In this document: one piece after another, positions 1 through 10,700 of the stretch
Layout: every line of letters begins with the position of its first letter
How positions within the stretch are numbered: position 1 is the stretch's first letter
Origin: Populus alba
Lineage: Eukaryota; Streptophyta; Magnoliopsida; Malpighiales; Salicaceae
Direction of reading: 5' to 3'
DNA length: 64,000 nt
NCBI RefSeq assembly: GCF_005239225.2
Contig: NC_133301.1
Location: 8,184,318 to 8,248,317 of the forward strand
Notes under the pieces: generated by a model
What the model was told of the DNA's origin: nothing
The model's input: the letters and a program-made list of their open reading frames with translations, nothing else
The model's database searches: none
Program-made: the position numbers and the translations under genes

Positions 1-540
1 AAATCAAATTTTATCTCATTTTCATTTGAAACACAGTACCAACCGGAGCATATCCAGGAAAAGTCTATCAAGGAACGAAAATATTCCGAGAATGACTGAA
101 AATAAATCAAGCCACTGCCATGGGAATTAGACACCAAAAGATGGACCAAATTTGTCTTTACAGGGAGCCATCTTAGTAGTGAGGCAAAAACTTTAGAGAG
201 ACAATTATTTATTCATCAAAACAATTATTTATTCTGGATGAAAACCCAAACTCAATTATTTAATTTGATCAAAGTCACACCATCAAAGAAAACAAGAAAA
301 AAGTATTTAATTGATATAATAGCAAAAAATTTGGTATACTAATAAAAAAAAAATCTACTAAGTGAATAATAACTCTGAATGTTCACATGCCTTATTTTCT
401 AGACAAGAAGAGATAATAAACACATGTAATGTTCTTTTCTCTAGCTGTAAATGAATAGAGACATCAATACCAAAAGCATGGATATTTTTTTTTTCAATTT
501 GAATATTTATATTAACAAAGTGTGATCAATAAAATATCTT
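1..540. repeat. Spacer duplication block A, copy 1
   Basis: AT-rich spacer with no gene. Much of it recurs, diverged, at 1930-2288 plus 14163-14320 (copy 2, interrupted by the gypsy element) and in part at 17830-17980 (copy 3). Shared landmarks, in order, are the text gcatatccaggaaaa, a run beginning aaaacccaaactcaatt, the text ctctgaatgttcac, and aaacatggatatttttttt. The copies appear to be spacers from duplicated RLP genes, because RLP scraps lie nearby. The function is unknown. Confidence 0.6.
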
Positions 541-783
541 CGTTAAATACATAGCAATTTACGTTAGGAATATTGATAAAAAAAATAAATATAACTAGAA
601 AAAAAATATAATTTTTTTTTTGATAATATTGGAGAAAGAGAGTATGTAATTCTAGTAAAGCATTTAAATTTCCATTGAAAGATGCGTCATATATTAATCT
701 AAGGTCCATTTTCCATTAACTAATCGGATCGCTTGAGATTTATTTTTTATGCTTAAGCATTTAATTCTTTTTTATACACTAAA

Positions 784-1010
784 TTGAAATTAAAGCATAT
801 TACCCCTTCTCAAACTTATGGAGCAATGGTCTTATGGATCCATCTTGTAGAAAATACAAAAAAAAGCTTGATAGCAATGGTCTCATGGACCATTCCACTT
901 GTCTATATCATGGAAAAAAATACAAATGATAATGTTCTTACAGACCATCCCACTAACCCATATCGTTGAAAAAAATATAGATAACAATGGTCTTACAAAA
1001 CCCATCTAAC
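784..1010. repeat. Spacer duplication block B, copy 1 (GACCCAT/GTGGAAAAA motif cluster)
   Basis: This segment is closely matched at 18064-18300. Both start with a run around gaaattaaagcatatta and contain repeated short units of the form 'gcaatggtctcatggacc-atcc...-tatcgtggaaaaaa'. The same core (a ggaccca(t) box followed by an at/gtggaaaaa box) is tandemly repeated just upstream of the intact RLP gene at 45200-45380. A 61-aa frame here is an artefact of the repeat. Confidence 0.55.
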
Positions 1011-1529
1011 ACTGCATTCATTTTTTATTTGTTGACTGTGTTACAAAAAAAATTTGATAAGTACTTTAGAAATAAAAAAAAAAAAAGAATACTTGTTTGA
1101 AAATTCTATTTTGCAATGTATGATTTGAAAATTCTATTTGGCAAGCTGAATTCTTTTGAAAATTCTATTTGAACGGTAGGCGAGCCGAATCAAAAAGGGA
1201 GTGTTACCTCATCTTAATGGTATTTAAAGTTGGTTAGCATTATTTTTGAAAGTTTTTTTTATTTAAAATTTTATTAAAATAATATTTTTTATTTTAAAAA
1301 TATTTTAAAAGCAGCATATCAAAAAATTTAAACATATATATTATTATCACAAATTAGGAATAGTTAAAACTAGTGGTATTTCTCGCTTGCCATTAAAACT
1401 ATAGTTTTTTTTTTTTAATTTGTTTCTCAATTATTGAAACAATAATATTTTTTAATATTATCATTCCCATACTTGTTTATAAAAAATCATTTCTATTAAA
1501 CCACATTAATATGTTTAAATTAAAGTATA
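1011..1529. other. AT-rich spacer, no gene seen
   Basis: Low-complexity A/T sequence. One short piece, aacggtaggcgagccga near 1172, recurs as aacggtaggccagccga near 51667, suggesting shared ancestry of the two spacers. I see no coding signal. Confidence 0.5.
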
Positions 1530-1760
1530 TTATCCCTTCTTAATTAAGGAACAAGAATTAAACAAGCTTACGAATTACCCATATCGTGGAAAAAAACTCA
1601 TGATGGTTGGAAATGGTCTCACGGCCTCACCTCGAGGAAACATGCAAGATGGAAATGGTCTCACGAACTCATAAATGCATGATGGTGATTGTCTGTAGGA
1701 TTCATCCTGAGGGAAAAAAAATGCACGACGGCTAAGTACTTATAAAATACTTATTTCGTA
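1530..1760. repeat. GGTCTCACGG/GTGGAAAAA motif cluster
   Basis: Several degenerate short units of the kind 'catgatgg...ggtctcacgg...cccatatcgtggaaaaa' lie here. The same motif family occurs at 784-1010, 16030-16110, 17270-17410, 18064-18300 and next to the RLP gene at 45200-45380. It is probably a decayed RLP upstream region. Confidence 0.45.
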
Positions 1761-2283
1761 TACTCTTGAGATTGGAGGATTGCCACCATATATTTTCGCT
1801 GTTGGAGAAATACAGTAGTTTAGGGAATTTTATTAAATATATTAAATTAATATAAGAGGTGCATCCTTAAAGTTATTTGGATAAAAAAACTTAATTAGTT
1901 TTTCAATTTATATACGGTAGATTTATAAAATTTTATCCAATTTTTATTTGGCATATCCAGGAAAAATTTATCAAGAAATGAAGATATTCGATGACAGAAA
2001 ATAAATCAAACCAAAAAATAGACCAAATTTGTCACGGTAGTGAGCCATCAAAGTGGTGGGGCAAAAACTTGATGGAGAAATAATTATTTATTTTTCAAAA
2101 ACAATTAATTATTCTAGAGGAAAACCTGAACTCAATTTCATTTGATCAATGTCACACAATTAAAGAAAACAAGAAAAAAAGGTATTTAATTGATAGAATA
2201 ATAAAAAAAGTTGGTATGTTAATATAAAAATAAAAAATAAAAATCTACTAAAATAGGTGGACTTGAGTAGCTCTGAATATTCA

Positions 2284-2288
2284 CGTAT
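2284..2288. repeat. Target-site duplication CGTAT (left)
   Basis: CGTAT directly abuts the TG start of the left LTR and is repeated at 14158-14162 directly after the CA end of the right LTR. This fixes the element at 2289-14157 and shows one clean insertion event. Confidence 0.95.
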
Positions 2289-4026
2289 TGATACGACCAA
2301 AAGCTTGATGTCTTCTCCCAAGTGCAGGAGTGTCGAAGTAATAAATAACCCGGCAAGACCGGGGTCGAACCACAGAGAGGTTAATTGTATAAATTATAAA
2401 TAACAAGACAACAACAACAACAACAATAACAACAACAATAATAACAATAATAATAACTATTATACTCAGTACGTGGCGTTGTTATACCTGAGAATGATCT
2501 AAAGATCGGGTCACAGGTTTCCAGCCTATATACTGAGTTTATGAAAAGATCAAATATATATATATTATGTAATATAAACAGAATGTAAATAATAATAATA
2601 ATAATAATAATGAAAGCAGAAGATGAAGAAATTAATGAGAACTTTGAGATGAAAGATTAACGTAAGGATTAAACAATGATAAAAACAAATGTCAAGGTTA
2701 GAGGATCCACTAATGGTACTTCAAACAAGTATAATATAAACTCTTATTACTCAATTGGAAACCACACATAAAGGAGGTTCCATTCAGATTATAAATTATT
2801 AACATGATTACATTAGTTATCTTATTCGAATAAAGCTAATACTTGTAAATGTTGGCAGGCATTCATGATTATAACTTATGTTAACAACAAATCAAGTTCC
2901 TTTCACAGCTCAGGTGTCGGTTATACCATACAGTATGAGCTATGAAAGTGCCAAGTATTTGTTGTACCAAGTGTTATACAACATAAATCTAGATTAACCA
3001 TTTAACAAGCAAAGTATTAAAAGTGAACAAGATAACAAATATAAAACATGTTAGTATCCAACGTTAAGGTCCATGTTAAGTTTATATTATACTTATTCTT
3101 ACACCATTAGTGTACCCTTTTCACCTTGACATAATTAACTTAGCTGAACATAATGAAAGAAAGAAACATAAATGAACAAGATAAGAACATAAATGAGAAA
3201 GACGTTAACTAAGTAAAAGAAAGGAAATGAAGTGCATAAACTTGATATTAATGAAAGAAAAGCATAAGCAATACAAAGAGAGAAAGCAAGAGCATGATCT
3301 TGATCTGGAAACCAAGATGCCTCAATACATGGTAAGTGCCTCCTTTTATAGGCCAAAATTTGGAACTATTGATTTGTTGACTAATTGATGAGTGGGTGGC
3401 CACATCTTGACTAGATAACAATCCTTATCTTCTTGTCTGATCAAGACGTCATTGCTAACATCATAATTTGCCCAGAATCCTCAAGAATGTTCTAGGAAAT
3501 TGTCTCAGCTTTCCAACAAAAAAAAAGATGAGGTCATTTGGACTTCTAGAACTCAAGATATGGGCTGAACACTAAATAGTGTTTGGGCTGCAGGACAGCT
3601 TCGGACTTCTTCGTTGTTCCTTCAATTTGGACTTCAAAACGACCTTTTCAAATCTTGGGCTCCTCATGAAAGTTGTAGGCCTTTGTCTTACCTTTCCATC
3701 CATATAAAGTGGACCTAAATCCGAAATCTAGAGCTCCAGATATGATCCAATTACCGAGCAATGTTCCGGTTTGGACTGCACCGACATCTCTTTTCTAAGT
3801 TTGGCCATCTCTTTGTCCTTTAACTTTCAATGCTTAAACTCATCAATCAATCCTTTTATTTATGTGATAGTCCTGCATTTAAAATGAGCATTTACCATAA
3901 ATTAAGGTATCTTATAATATCAAACTTGTTATTATAAAACATGCTTTAGTTAAGGAGTTATTGATACTTCAAGTGCAAAATGATGATATAAAACCTTGAT
4001 AAACATGCACTTTTAAGTATTAATCA
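2289..4026 (-). repeat. 3' LTR of the gypsy element
   Basis: A 1738-bp LTR that starts TGATACGACC and ends TTAATCA on the plus strand. It is nearly identical to 12420-14157. Differences seen: one A fewer in an A-run near 2577, one A more near 3525, and T versus C near 3966. It carries a trinucleotide (AAC/AAT) tract and a minus-strand TATA box at 3342-3350. A 73-aa frame within it is repeated in the other LTR and has no recognisable domain. Confidence 0.95.
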
Positions 4027-4028
4027 CA

Positions 4029-4040
4029 CCCCCCAACCAG
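4029..4040 (-). other. Polypurine tract of the gypsy element
   Basis: Read on the minus strand, the sequence just before the 3' LTR is ctggttgggggg, a purine-rich tract suited to priming plus-strand DNA synthesis. It ends two bases before the LTR. Confidence 0.8.
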
Positions 4041-4700
4041 CTTATTACTAGTCCCTAGTAATCTAAAGCGTTAAAATAGAGAAAACAATTTGCAAGTTCC
4101 ACAAAGCAAGGCATTCATCATTCAACTTCCATTAATCTATCCAGATAAACAAACTCTCATTAAATTTATATTCCTGCTTCATACTTCGTAAACAAGATAT
4201 TAATAAACCTTCTTTTTGTGTGCTCAATGAAAACATAGATGATGGGGCTTTTGTTGGAAGAAAACAATATTATGTTCAAATGTTTAAGGTGAACTTCCTT
4301 GGGTTGGGATTATTATTTTTCTTCTTCTTCTTCTTCTTTTTTTTTTTTTTTTTTTATCTTTTTTTTATATACACATACAACTTAAAACACAATGTATCTT
4401 TAACCCGTGTAACGAGTTTTAGGCTAATGACTCCCAGACCAGTTGATCTTAGGGCATTAGGTGTTGAGACACCCCTACGAGCTTAACAACTCGGGTTGCA
4501 GATACTGATACGTAGATAGTGCAATGTTTGATTCCCTTAAGCTTTTCTCCTTAACCCATGTAACAAGCTTTGGGCCAATAGCTCCCAAGTCAGTTGACTT
4601 TAGGGTATTAGGTGTTAAAAACACCCCTTCGGGCTTAATTGCTTAGGTTAGGGAGGCTACGAAACCAAACTTATCCACGTTTTATTATCATCAATACTAT

Positions 4701-4738
<38 letters not shown>

Positions 4739-5280
4739 AAATTATATACTATCCTTTTCCCTTAGTTGTTACCTTCAACAAAAGAACATAATTAATGTAA
4801 TAATCCAATGTGCAACCCACAATCATATGTTAAAGTGTGTGTGTGAAAATGAAGGTTTAATAATACTTGTTAAATGAGTATAAAAGCAGAATCAAGTGAT
4901 AACAATGTGAGAGTTTGTAAACCTGAATATTTCAAGAAGTATTATGATAGACCTTGGTAATGAAACTTACTAAGATGCGTCTCTAGAGTCAATAAAATTG
5001 ATTCCATACTCTGCCATCCTAATAACAATTTTGTCAAATGGTTTTAATAATAGCAAAAAACAGTTAGCAAGTTAGTATTTTTTTTTTTTTTTTTAAACTA
5101 CTACCCTCTCCCCCCAACCAAAACGAGACATTGTCCTCAATGTTCGAAGGTAGAAAGATAGAGTATAGAAGACATCACCTGAAACAGCGAACAATGACAA
5201 ACCTGAAACACACTTAAACAAACATAAGAAGTAACAAAACAAAATAATATGCTATTAATAAAACCAAAAGACACAAGGTT
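4041..5280 (-). repeat. Gypsy 3' untranslated region with tandem 151-bp duplication and T-tracts
   Basis: Region between the LOG stop codon and the polypurine tract. A unit starting taacccgtgt at 4401 is repeated, diverged, at 4552 (taacccatgt), giving a period of about 151 bp. Each copy contains agtcagttga-like text and a 'gcattaggtgttgagacaccc'-like piece. Three long T-runs (about 4320-4365, 4704-4737, 5073-5093) separate the blocks; on the sense strand they are A-runs. An 88-aa poly-Phe frame at 4220-4486 is an artefact of one T-run. Confidence 0.7.
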
Positions 5281-5934
5281 TCACAGATGAAGGCTCAAAT
5301 CTAATCTAAGCTTTTTACGGCTTTCCTTAGTTGACCAATCTAGACGACTCATGCAGGGATCAATGACAGGGATGAAAGATTGTAGTTGGTCAATCAATTG
5401 TTCAGCAGTAGCAGCAGAGATTATGATTCGTCGTGCCGAAGATGTTAGAAATTCCTGTTCCACAGCTTGATCAAGGAAAGACAGCAACTTATCATAAAAA
5501 CCATTAACATTTAACAAACCTATGGGTTTATGGTGAATGTGCAGTTGGGCCCAAGATGAAATATGAAAGATCTCTTCCAATGTGCCCAGACCACCTGGTA
5601 AGGCAATGAAGGCATCAGCATGGTTAAACATGGTATTCAGTCGGTCAGACATTGTTGGGACCTGTAGTTCTTCTCCAATTGTTTTTCCAATGATGTCCCC
5701 ATTTGCTAAAGCTTTGGGGACAACCCCCAAAACTTGACTGCCTCCTAAAAATGCAGCCATTGACACACCTCCCATTAACCCAAGGCTACCTCCCCCATAC
5801 ACTAAATGAATCTTTCTCTCAGCTAGTACCCGGCCAAGATGATTTGCTGATTCTAAAAACTCTTTTTCTTTCCCAGAACTGGATCCACCGAAAACACAAA
5901 TATTTCTTATATGATGACTTGAGGAACCTGCCAT
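5281..5934 (-). CDS. LOG: LONELY GUY-type cytokinin riboside 5'-monophosphate phosphoribohydrolase, retrotransposon-borne
   Basis: A 217-aa ORF for a LOG enzyme. LOG enzymes hydrolyse cytokinin riboside 5'-monophosphates to the free active cytokinin base and ribose 5-phosphate in the cytosol. The fold's landmarks are in order: GGSSSGK near residues 16-22, YGGGSLGLMGG at 46-56, catalytic Arg98 in MSDRLN, and PGGLGTLEE at 113-121 with Glu121. Length and residue numbering match plant LOG proteins. The frame is uninterrupted, whereas host LOG genes contain several introns, so the copy probably came from a spliced RNA. It lies in sense orientation between integrase and the 3' LTR, 245 bp downstream of the zinc-finger ORF, with a TATA-like box 65-73 bp before the ATG. 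Unlike gag-pol it has no frameshift, which fits selection or recent capture. Activity is untested. The older label 'lysine decarboxylase-like' refers to the same fold. Confidence 0.93.
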   Translation of the reverse strand: MAGSSSHHIRNICVFGGSSSGKEKEFLESANHLGRVLAERKIHLVYGGGSLGLMGGVSMAAFLGGSQVLGVVPKALANGDIIGKTIGEELQVPTMSDRLNTMFNHADAFIALPGGLGTLEEIFHISSWAQLHIHHKPIGLLNVNGFYDKLLSFLDQAVEQEFLTSSARRIIISAATAEQLIDQLQSFIPVIDPCMSRLDWSTKESRKKLRLDLSLHL

Positions 5935-5998
5935 TTCTACACACTTCTATATTTGATGAATATATGGGATGAGTAGAAATGAAGGGAAGGAAGAGAAG

Positions 5999-6007
5999 AA
6001 TTTATAG
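5999..6007 (-). promoter_or_regulatory. TATA-like box upstream of LOG
   Basis: On the minus strand the text ctataaattc lies 65-73 bp before the LOG start codon, followed by a pyrimidine-rich leader. Spacing and sequence fit a plant Pol II core promoter. LOG may therefore be expressed independently of the LTR, either from a captured host promoter or from one that evolved inside the element. A CT-run at about 6066-6082 lies further upstream. Prediction from sequence only. Confidence 0.45.
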
Positions 6008-6179
6008 ATGAAAAAGTGAAAATGCAATCATACCACCTATATGTAGGCCAGCTGTAGTCTCACAAACTCTCTCTCTCTTTATTAATTATTTATTTTGAAA
6101 AAGCATGTATGTACAGGTAGTTGTGATTGTGGCTCACATCTTCCCTTGGTTTTACGTCCAAGAACGGCTTAAACGCCCT

Positions 6180-6758
6180 CTATGGGTCGGGGATAGGCTT
6201 CCCATCCAGTTTTCTTAAAAACTGGCAAACAGGGTCTTTTTTAGTCAGATTCCCAAGACTAAGTCGATCATGTTCTTTATGGAATTGTGGCCATAAATCA
6301 TGAATTACACGATGTACATCTCCACTAGGATGCGTCTCAAGGGTCAACAAAAGATTATCTAAAGACCCCTTACTCAGGCCATCCTTAATGAATTGTATCT
6401 TATCTTCACGGTTTACAGATACCATTCCTAAAGAACGACATGTTGCATTACAAGTCCATCTGGCACATCTGTGACAGACTTTCAGTCGTTTTGCACGACG
6501 TTTCTTTGCAAAAGTGCTTTTACCTGTTCCAGGCATGTGTGAAATGAAAGAATTGGATGACTCACCTGATAATCGAACCTTTGCTTCAATTAACCAACGG
6601 ATATCTTCAGGAATTCCATGATTCATTAACAACCTCAATCTTGCACACCTAGCACGGTAAATTTTATTAATCGCATTTGGAGGCAAAGCGGGAAAATACC
6701 TTTTCAACTTTTCAAGAGTGGTGTCCATTTTCAAAAGAGAATTAGAGAAGCGATTCAA
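6180..6758 (-). CDS. Carlavirus-type zinc-finger nucleic-acid-binding protein homologue, retrotransposon-borne
   Basis: A 192-aa intact ORF. Residues 77-107 combine a GTGKST-FAKKRRAKR basic stretch with a compact Cys cluster (C95-x2-C98-x4-C103-x3-C107), followed by a GMVS...FIKDG segment. This arrangement is characteristic of the small cysteine-rich nucleic-acid-binding proteins at the 3' end of carlavirus and related Betaflexiviridae genomes, several of which act as RNA-silencing suppressors. Residues 1-70 and 130-192 are extra and unrecognised; the whole is clearly longer than the viral proteins. A second Met at residue 11 could be the true start. It lies in sense orientation 164 bp after the integrase stop. 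Possible splice acceptors precede it. Inference: captured from a plant RNA virus, or a shared ancestor, and possibly used against host silencing. A chance match to a basic zinc finger is the alternative. Confidence 0.72.
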   Translation of the reverse strand: MNRFSNSLLKMDTTLEKLKRYFPALPPNAINKIYRARCARLRLLMNHGIPEDIRWLIEAKVRLSGESSNSFISHMPGTGKSTFAKKRRAKRLKVCHRCARWTCNATCRSLGMVSVNREDKIQFIKDGLSKGSLDNLLLTLETHPSGDVHRVIHDLWPQFHKEHDRLSLGNLTKKDPVCQFLRKLDGKPIPDP

Positions 6759-6817
6759 AGAAGGAAGAAAGAGCTAAGAATTATACAAACATATACAGAT
6801 ATCAGTTATTTGGGAAA

Positions 6818-6828
6818 CTGAAAAAACC
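6818..6828 (-). promoter_or_regulatory. Candidate 3' splice site before the zinc-finger ORF
   Basis: The minus strand reads ggttttttcag here, a good polypyrimidine tract plus AG, 60-70 bp before the zinc-finger ORF. A second, weaker acceptor (attcttag) lies near 6773-6780. Env-like genes of plant Athila elements sit in the same position and need a spliced RNA or an internal start to be translated. Prediction only. Confidence 0.3.
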
Positions 6829-6922
6829 GACTTAAGTCACGGAGTACCGTTATCCGCCATTTGACCGGGGTGAAAGAGAGACTAGCAAAACAACAAAACA
6901 CAAAACAATGTGAGAAAAAGAA

Positions 6923-7147
6923 TCAATCTTTATATACAGGATCACTCAATTCAATAGAGTCATTTTCAACCGAAAAATTATCAAAATAAACTTTCAAACG
7001 ATGCCCATTTACCTTGAAAACATTGCCATTCTTTGGATTCTCAATATCACAGGCCCCATATGGATACACATGTTTCACAATAAAAGGACCGCTCCATCTT
7101 GTTCTTAGTTTTCCAGGAAATAAATGGAGTCGAGAATTATAAAGCAA
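6923..7147 (-). CDS. Integrase C-terminal part (gypsy pol, split by frameshift)
   Basis: 74 aa that continue the integrase, with the C-terminal motif [11 protein letters not shown] and the ending [11 protein letters not shown], usual for the integrase tail of Athila-type pol. The frame is offset from the integrase core by one extra base in the T-run at 7171-7176. The initial Met is incidental. No chromodomain is visible, as expected for this lineage. Confidence 0.85.
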   Translation of the reverse strand: MLYNSRLHLFPGKLRTRWSGPFIVKHVYPYGACDIENPKNGNVFKVNGHRLKVYFDNFSVENDSIELSDPVYKD

Positions 7148-7751
7148 GACTTTTTGACCAACATTGAATGTTTTTTCTCAGTATTTTCTTGTCATGAAAC
7201 TCTTTAATTCTTGCTTTATGAATTTTTGAATTGTCATATGCATCATTTCTTATTTCCTCAAGCTCATTTATTTGCAATTTTCGCAGCTGACTAGCATCAT
7301 CAAGGCTTGAATTGAAAGCTTTAATAGCCCAATAAGCTTTATGTTCAATTTCCACAGGCAAGTGACAAGGTTTTCCATAGACTAGTCTATAAGGTGACAT
7401 ACCTAATGATGTTTTATAAGCAGTTCGATAAGCCCAAAGTGCATCATTAAGTCTTAAAGACCAGTCTTTCCTATTAGGGTTCACTGTTTTCTCCAAGATC
7501 TGTTTGAGCTCCCTATTAGCAAGCTCGACTTGTCCACTTGTCTGAGGGTGATAAGGGGTGGCAACTTTATGTGTGATTCCATATTTCTTCATTAAAGACT
7601 CAAATGGCTTGTTGCAAAAGTGTGTTCCACCGTCACTTATCATGGCTCGAGGGATTCCAAATCGACTTAAAATGTTTTCTTTCAAAAACTTTATCACTAT
7701 TTTGTGATCATTGGTTCGACTTGGAATTGCCTCTATCCATTTTGAAAACAT
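7137..7751 (-). CDS. Integrase catalytic core (gypsy pol, split by frameshift)
   Basis: 204 aa of integrase core (rve domain). FSKWIEAIP at the start, then ISDGGTHF and [11 protein letters not shown], hold the second Asp and the Glu of the DDE triad; the first Asp lies in the preceding frame (GIDFMGPFP). Continuity with the upstream pol frame is broken by one extra base each in the A-runs at 7783-7786 and 7745-7748 (plus strand). The product would insert the cDNA into chromosomal DNA. As written the protein is split; if the runs are assembly errors it would be whole. Confidence 0.9.
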   Translation of the reverse strand: MFSKWIEAIPSRTNDHKIVIKFLKENILSRFGIPRAMISDGGTHFCNKPFESLMKKYGITHKVATPYHPQTSGQVELANRELKQILEKTVNPNRKDWSLRLNDALWAYRTAYKTSLGMSPYRLVYGKPCHLPVEIEHKAYWAIKAFNSSLDDASQLRKLQINELEEIRNDAYDNSKIHKARIKEFHDKKILRKNIQCWSKSLAL

Positions 7752-10700
7752 AATCTACTGCGACCAATATGTACAAGAAACCAAAATGATGGAGGAAATG
7801 GACCCATGAAATCTATACCCCAACAATCAAAGATCTCAATGACAAGAATAGGGTTTAAAGGCATCATGTGACGTTTCGAAATAGATCCCAACTTTTGACA
7901 ATTTTCACAAATTTTACAGAATGCATGTGAGTCTTTGAACATGGTGGGCCAGTAAAATCCACTTTGTAAGATTTTTGCAGTTGTCTTTCTTGATGAGAAA
8001 TGACCCCCACATGCCTCAGAATGACAAAATTTAATGACACTACTTACCTCATTGTCAGGAATGCATCTTCGAAATATTTGATCAGGACAATATTTGAATA
8101 AATAAGGGTCATCCCAATAAAAGTTCTTCACTTCGTTCAAGAACTTTCTTTTGTCTTGGGTACTCCAATGAGCTGGCAATTGTCCTGAAACAAGAAAATT
8201 AACAATATTAGCAAACCAAGGCATCGTAGAGACAGAAAATAAAGATTCATCAGGAAAGTAGTCATCGATTGGTGTAATGTCAGATCTCGAATCGGTTGTC
8301 AATCTTGACAAATGATCCGCGACAACATTTTCGGTGCCTTTCTTGTCTTTGATTGTGATATCAAATTCTTGAAGTAACAAAATCCACCGCACCAATCTAG
8401 CCTTAGAATCTTTCTTAGAGAGAAGATATTTCAATGCTGCATGATCACTAAAAACAACAACAGGTGAGCCAACAAGATAAGATCTGAACTTGTCACATGC
8501 AAATACTACTGCAAGTAATTCTTTTTCAGTGGTAGTGTAATTCATTTGAGCACTATTTAAAGTTTTACTTGCATAGTAAATCACATAAGGTTTCTTATCT
8601 TTCCTTTGTCCCAAGACAGCACCCACGGCATAATCACTAGCGTCACACATTATTTCAAAAGGTAATGACCAATCAGGAGGTTGAATGACAGGAGCAGAAG
8701 TAAGCAAGTTTTTAAGTTTAACAAAGGCTTCCTCACAATGTTCAGTCCATTCAAAAATATTATCCTTTGTTAGAAGGTTACTCAAGGGCTTAGATATTAC
8801 ACTAAAATCTTTGATGAACCTTCTGTAAAAACCAGCATGTCCTAAGAATGATCTAACATCTTTAACAGATTTTGGTGTTGGTAAGTTGGCAATTAACTCG
8901 ATTTTAGATTTGTCAACCTCAATTCCTTTCGATGAAACAATGTGACCAAGTACAATGCCGTTTGTTACCATAAAGTGACATTTTTCCCAATTCAGTACAA
9001 GATTCTTCTCTTCACACCTGCTCAAAACCTTTTCTAAGTTAGTCAAACAATCATCAAATGAATCACCAAAAACAGAAAAATCATCCATAAAAATTTCAAG
9101 AAAACGTTCAACCATATCACTGAATATGCTAAGCATGCATCTTTGAAACGTGGCTGGTGCATTACATAATCCAAAAGGCATCCTTCGATATGCAAAAGTA
9201 CCAAATGGACATGTGAAAGTAGTCTTCTCTTGATCTTCCAATGCAATTTCAATTTGATTGTAACCTGAATAACCATCTAGGAAACAATAAAATTCATGAC
9301 CTGCAACTCTTTCTAGGATTTGGTCCATGAAAGGTAAAGGGAAATGATCTTTTCTAGTCATTGAATTAAGTTTCCTATAGTCAATGCACATGCGCCAACC
9401 CGTAACAGTCCTAGTTGGAATTAACTCATTTTTCTCATTTGTTATCACAGTGACTCCAGACTTTTTGGGTACAACTTGGGTAGGACTTACCCATTTGCTG
9501 TCAGAAATAGGATAAATGATTCCATTATCTAGAAGCTTAATGACTTCATTTTTCACTACTTCTTTCATATTAGGATTAAGCCTTCGTTGCATTTCTCTAG
9601 AGGGTTTAGCATTTTCCTCCAAATAAATCCTGTGTGTGCAAATCAAAGGGCTAATTCCTTTTATGTCAGCTATGGTCCATCCTAATGCATTTTTGTGCAT
9701 TTTCAAAGTCTGTAATAACTTACCTTCTTGATGCGCATTAAGTTTGGACGAGATTATTACCGGAAAAGTTTCATTTTCTCCCAAAAATGAGTATTTGAGA
9801 TTAAATGGTAACGGCTTCAATTCAGGTTTTGGTGGTTGAACACTTGAAGGTATGGGCTCAATTGATCGTGGTGGCAATTCTTCAATTTGTGGTCTCCAAT
9901 TGCATGCCTTAGATTCCTGAAAGTAGACCATTTGCAAATCATCAGATTCATCAATCTCAGTTTCACTAGAAGTGGTTTGAAATTGATCATGAACTAATTT
10001 TTCAATAAAGTCAACTTCCTGTAAATCATTATCATCTCCAGGTTGCTTGTAAATGTTGAAAATATTCATCTCCAATGTCATGTTTCCAAATGATAGCTTC
10101 ATCAGTCCATTCCTACAATTAATCAATGCATTAGAAGTGGCAAGAAATGGACGTCCTAAAATGACAGGAATTGAATTACATGCTTCAACAGGTTGCGTGT
10201 CCAAGACAACAAAATCCACAGGATAAATGAATTTATCAACTTGTACCAACACATCTTCAATTATTCCTCTAGGCACTTTTACAGATCTATCGGCGAGTAA
10301 AAGAGTTACAGAGGTTGGTTTTAACTCACCTAGATTGAGACTCTGAAAAACTGAATATGGAAGTAAATTCACACTAGCTCCAAGATCAAGTAAGGCTCTT
10401 TCAATTTTATGTTCTCCAATAAAGCAAGAAATTGTAGGACAACCAGGGTCTTTATATTTCAAAGCATTATTGTTCTGAAGAATGGCACTTACTTGTTCGG
10501 CTAAAAAGGCTTTCTTTTTCACATTCAATTTTCTCTTCACAGTGCACAGATCTTTCAAAAATTTAGCATAGGAAGGAACCTGTTTAATAGCATCCAACAA
10601 AGGTATATTGATCCTTACCTGTTTGAAAATTTCAAAGATTTCAGAGTTGTGACTAACTTTCCTTTGTTTGATCATGGCATGAGGAAATGGAAGTGCTGGC

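Noticed and set aside
2349..2380. tRNA-like text ggggtcgaacc in the LTR
   Set aside because: No cloverleaf around it; it is a fixed part of this LTR family, also present at 12480 and 55295.
3135..3356. 73-aa frame in the 3' LTR, repeated at 13267-13488 in the 5' LTR
   Set aside because: It is duplicated only because the LTRs are identical; hydrophobic composition, no domain, and it begins at the TATA box region.
4220..4486. 88-aa frame with a long Phe run
   Set aside because: Translation of a long T/TTC run in the gypsy 3' region.
5281..6758. LOG and zinc-finger ORFs as a host locus that two independent LTR insertions happen to flank
   Set aside because: The two LTRs share one 5-bp duplication, are nearly identical, and paralogous empty spacers lack everything between them, so the ORFs arrived with the element.
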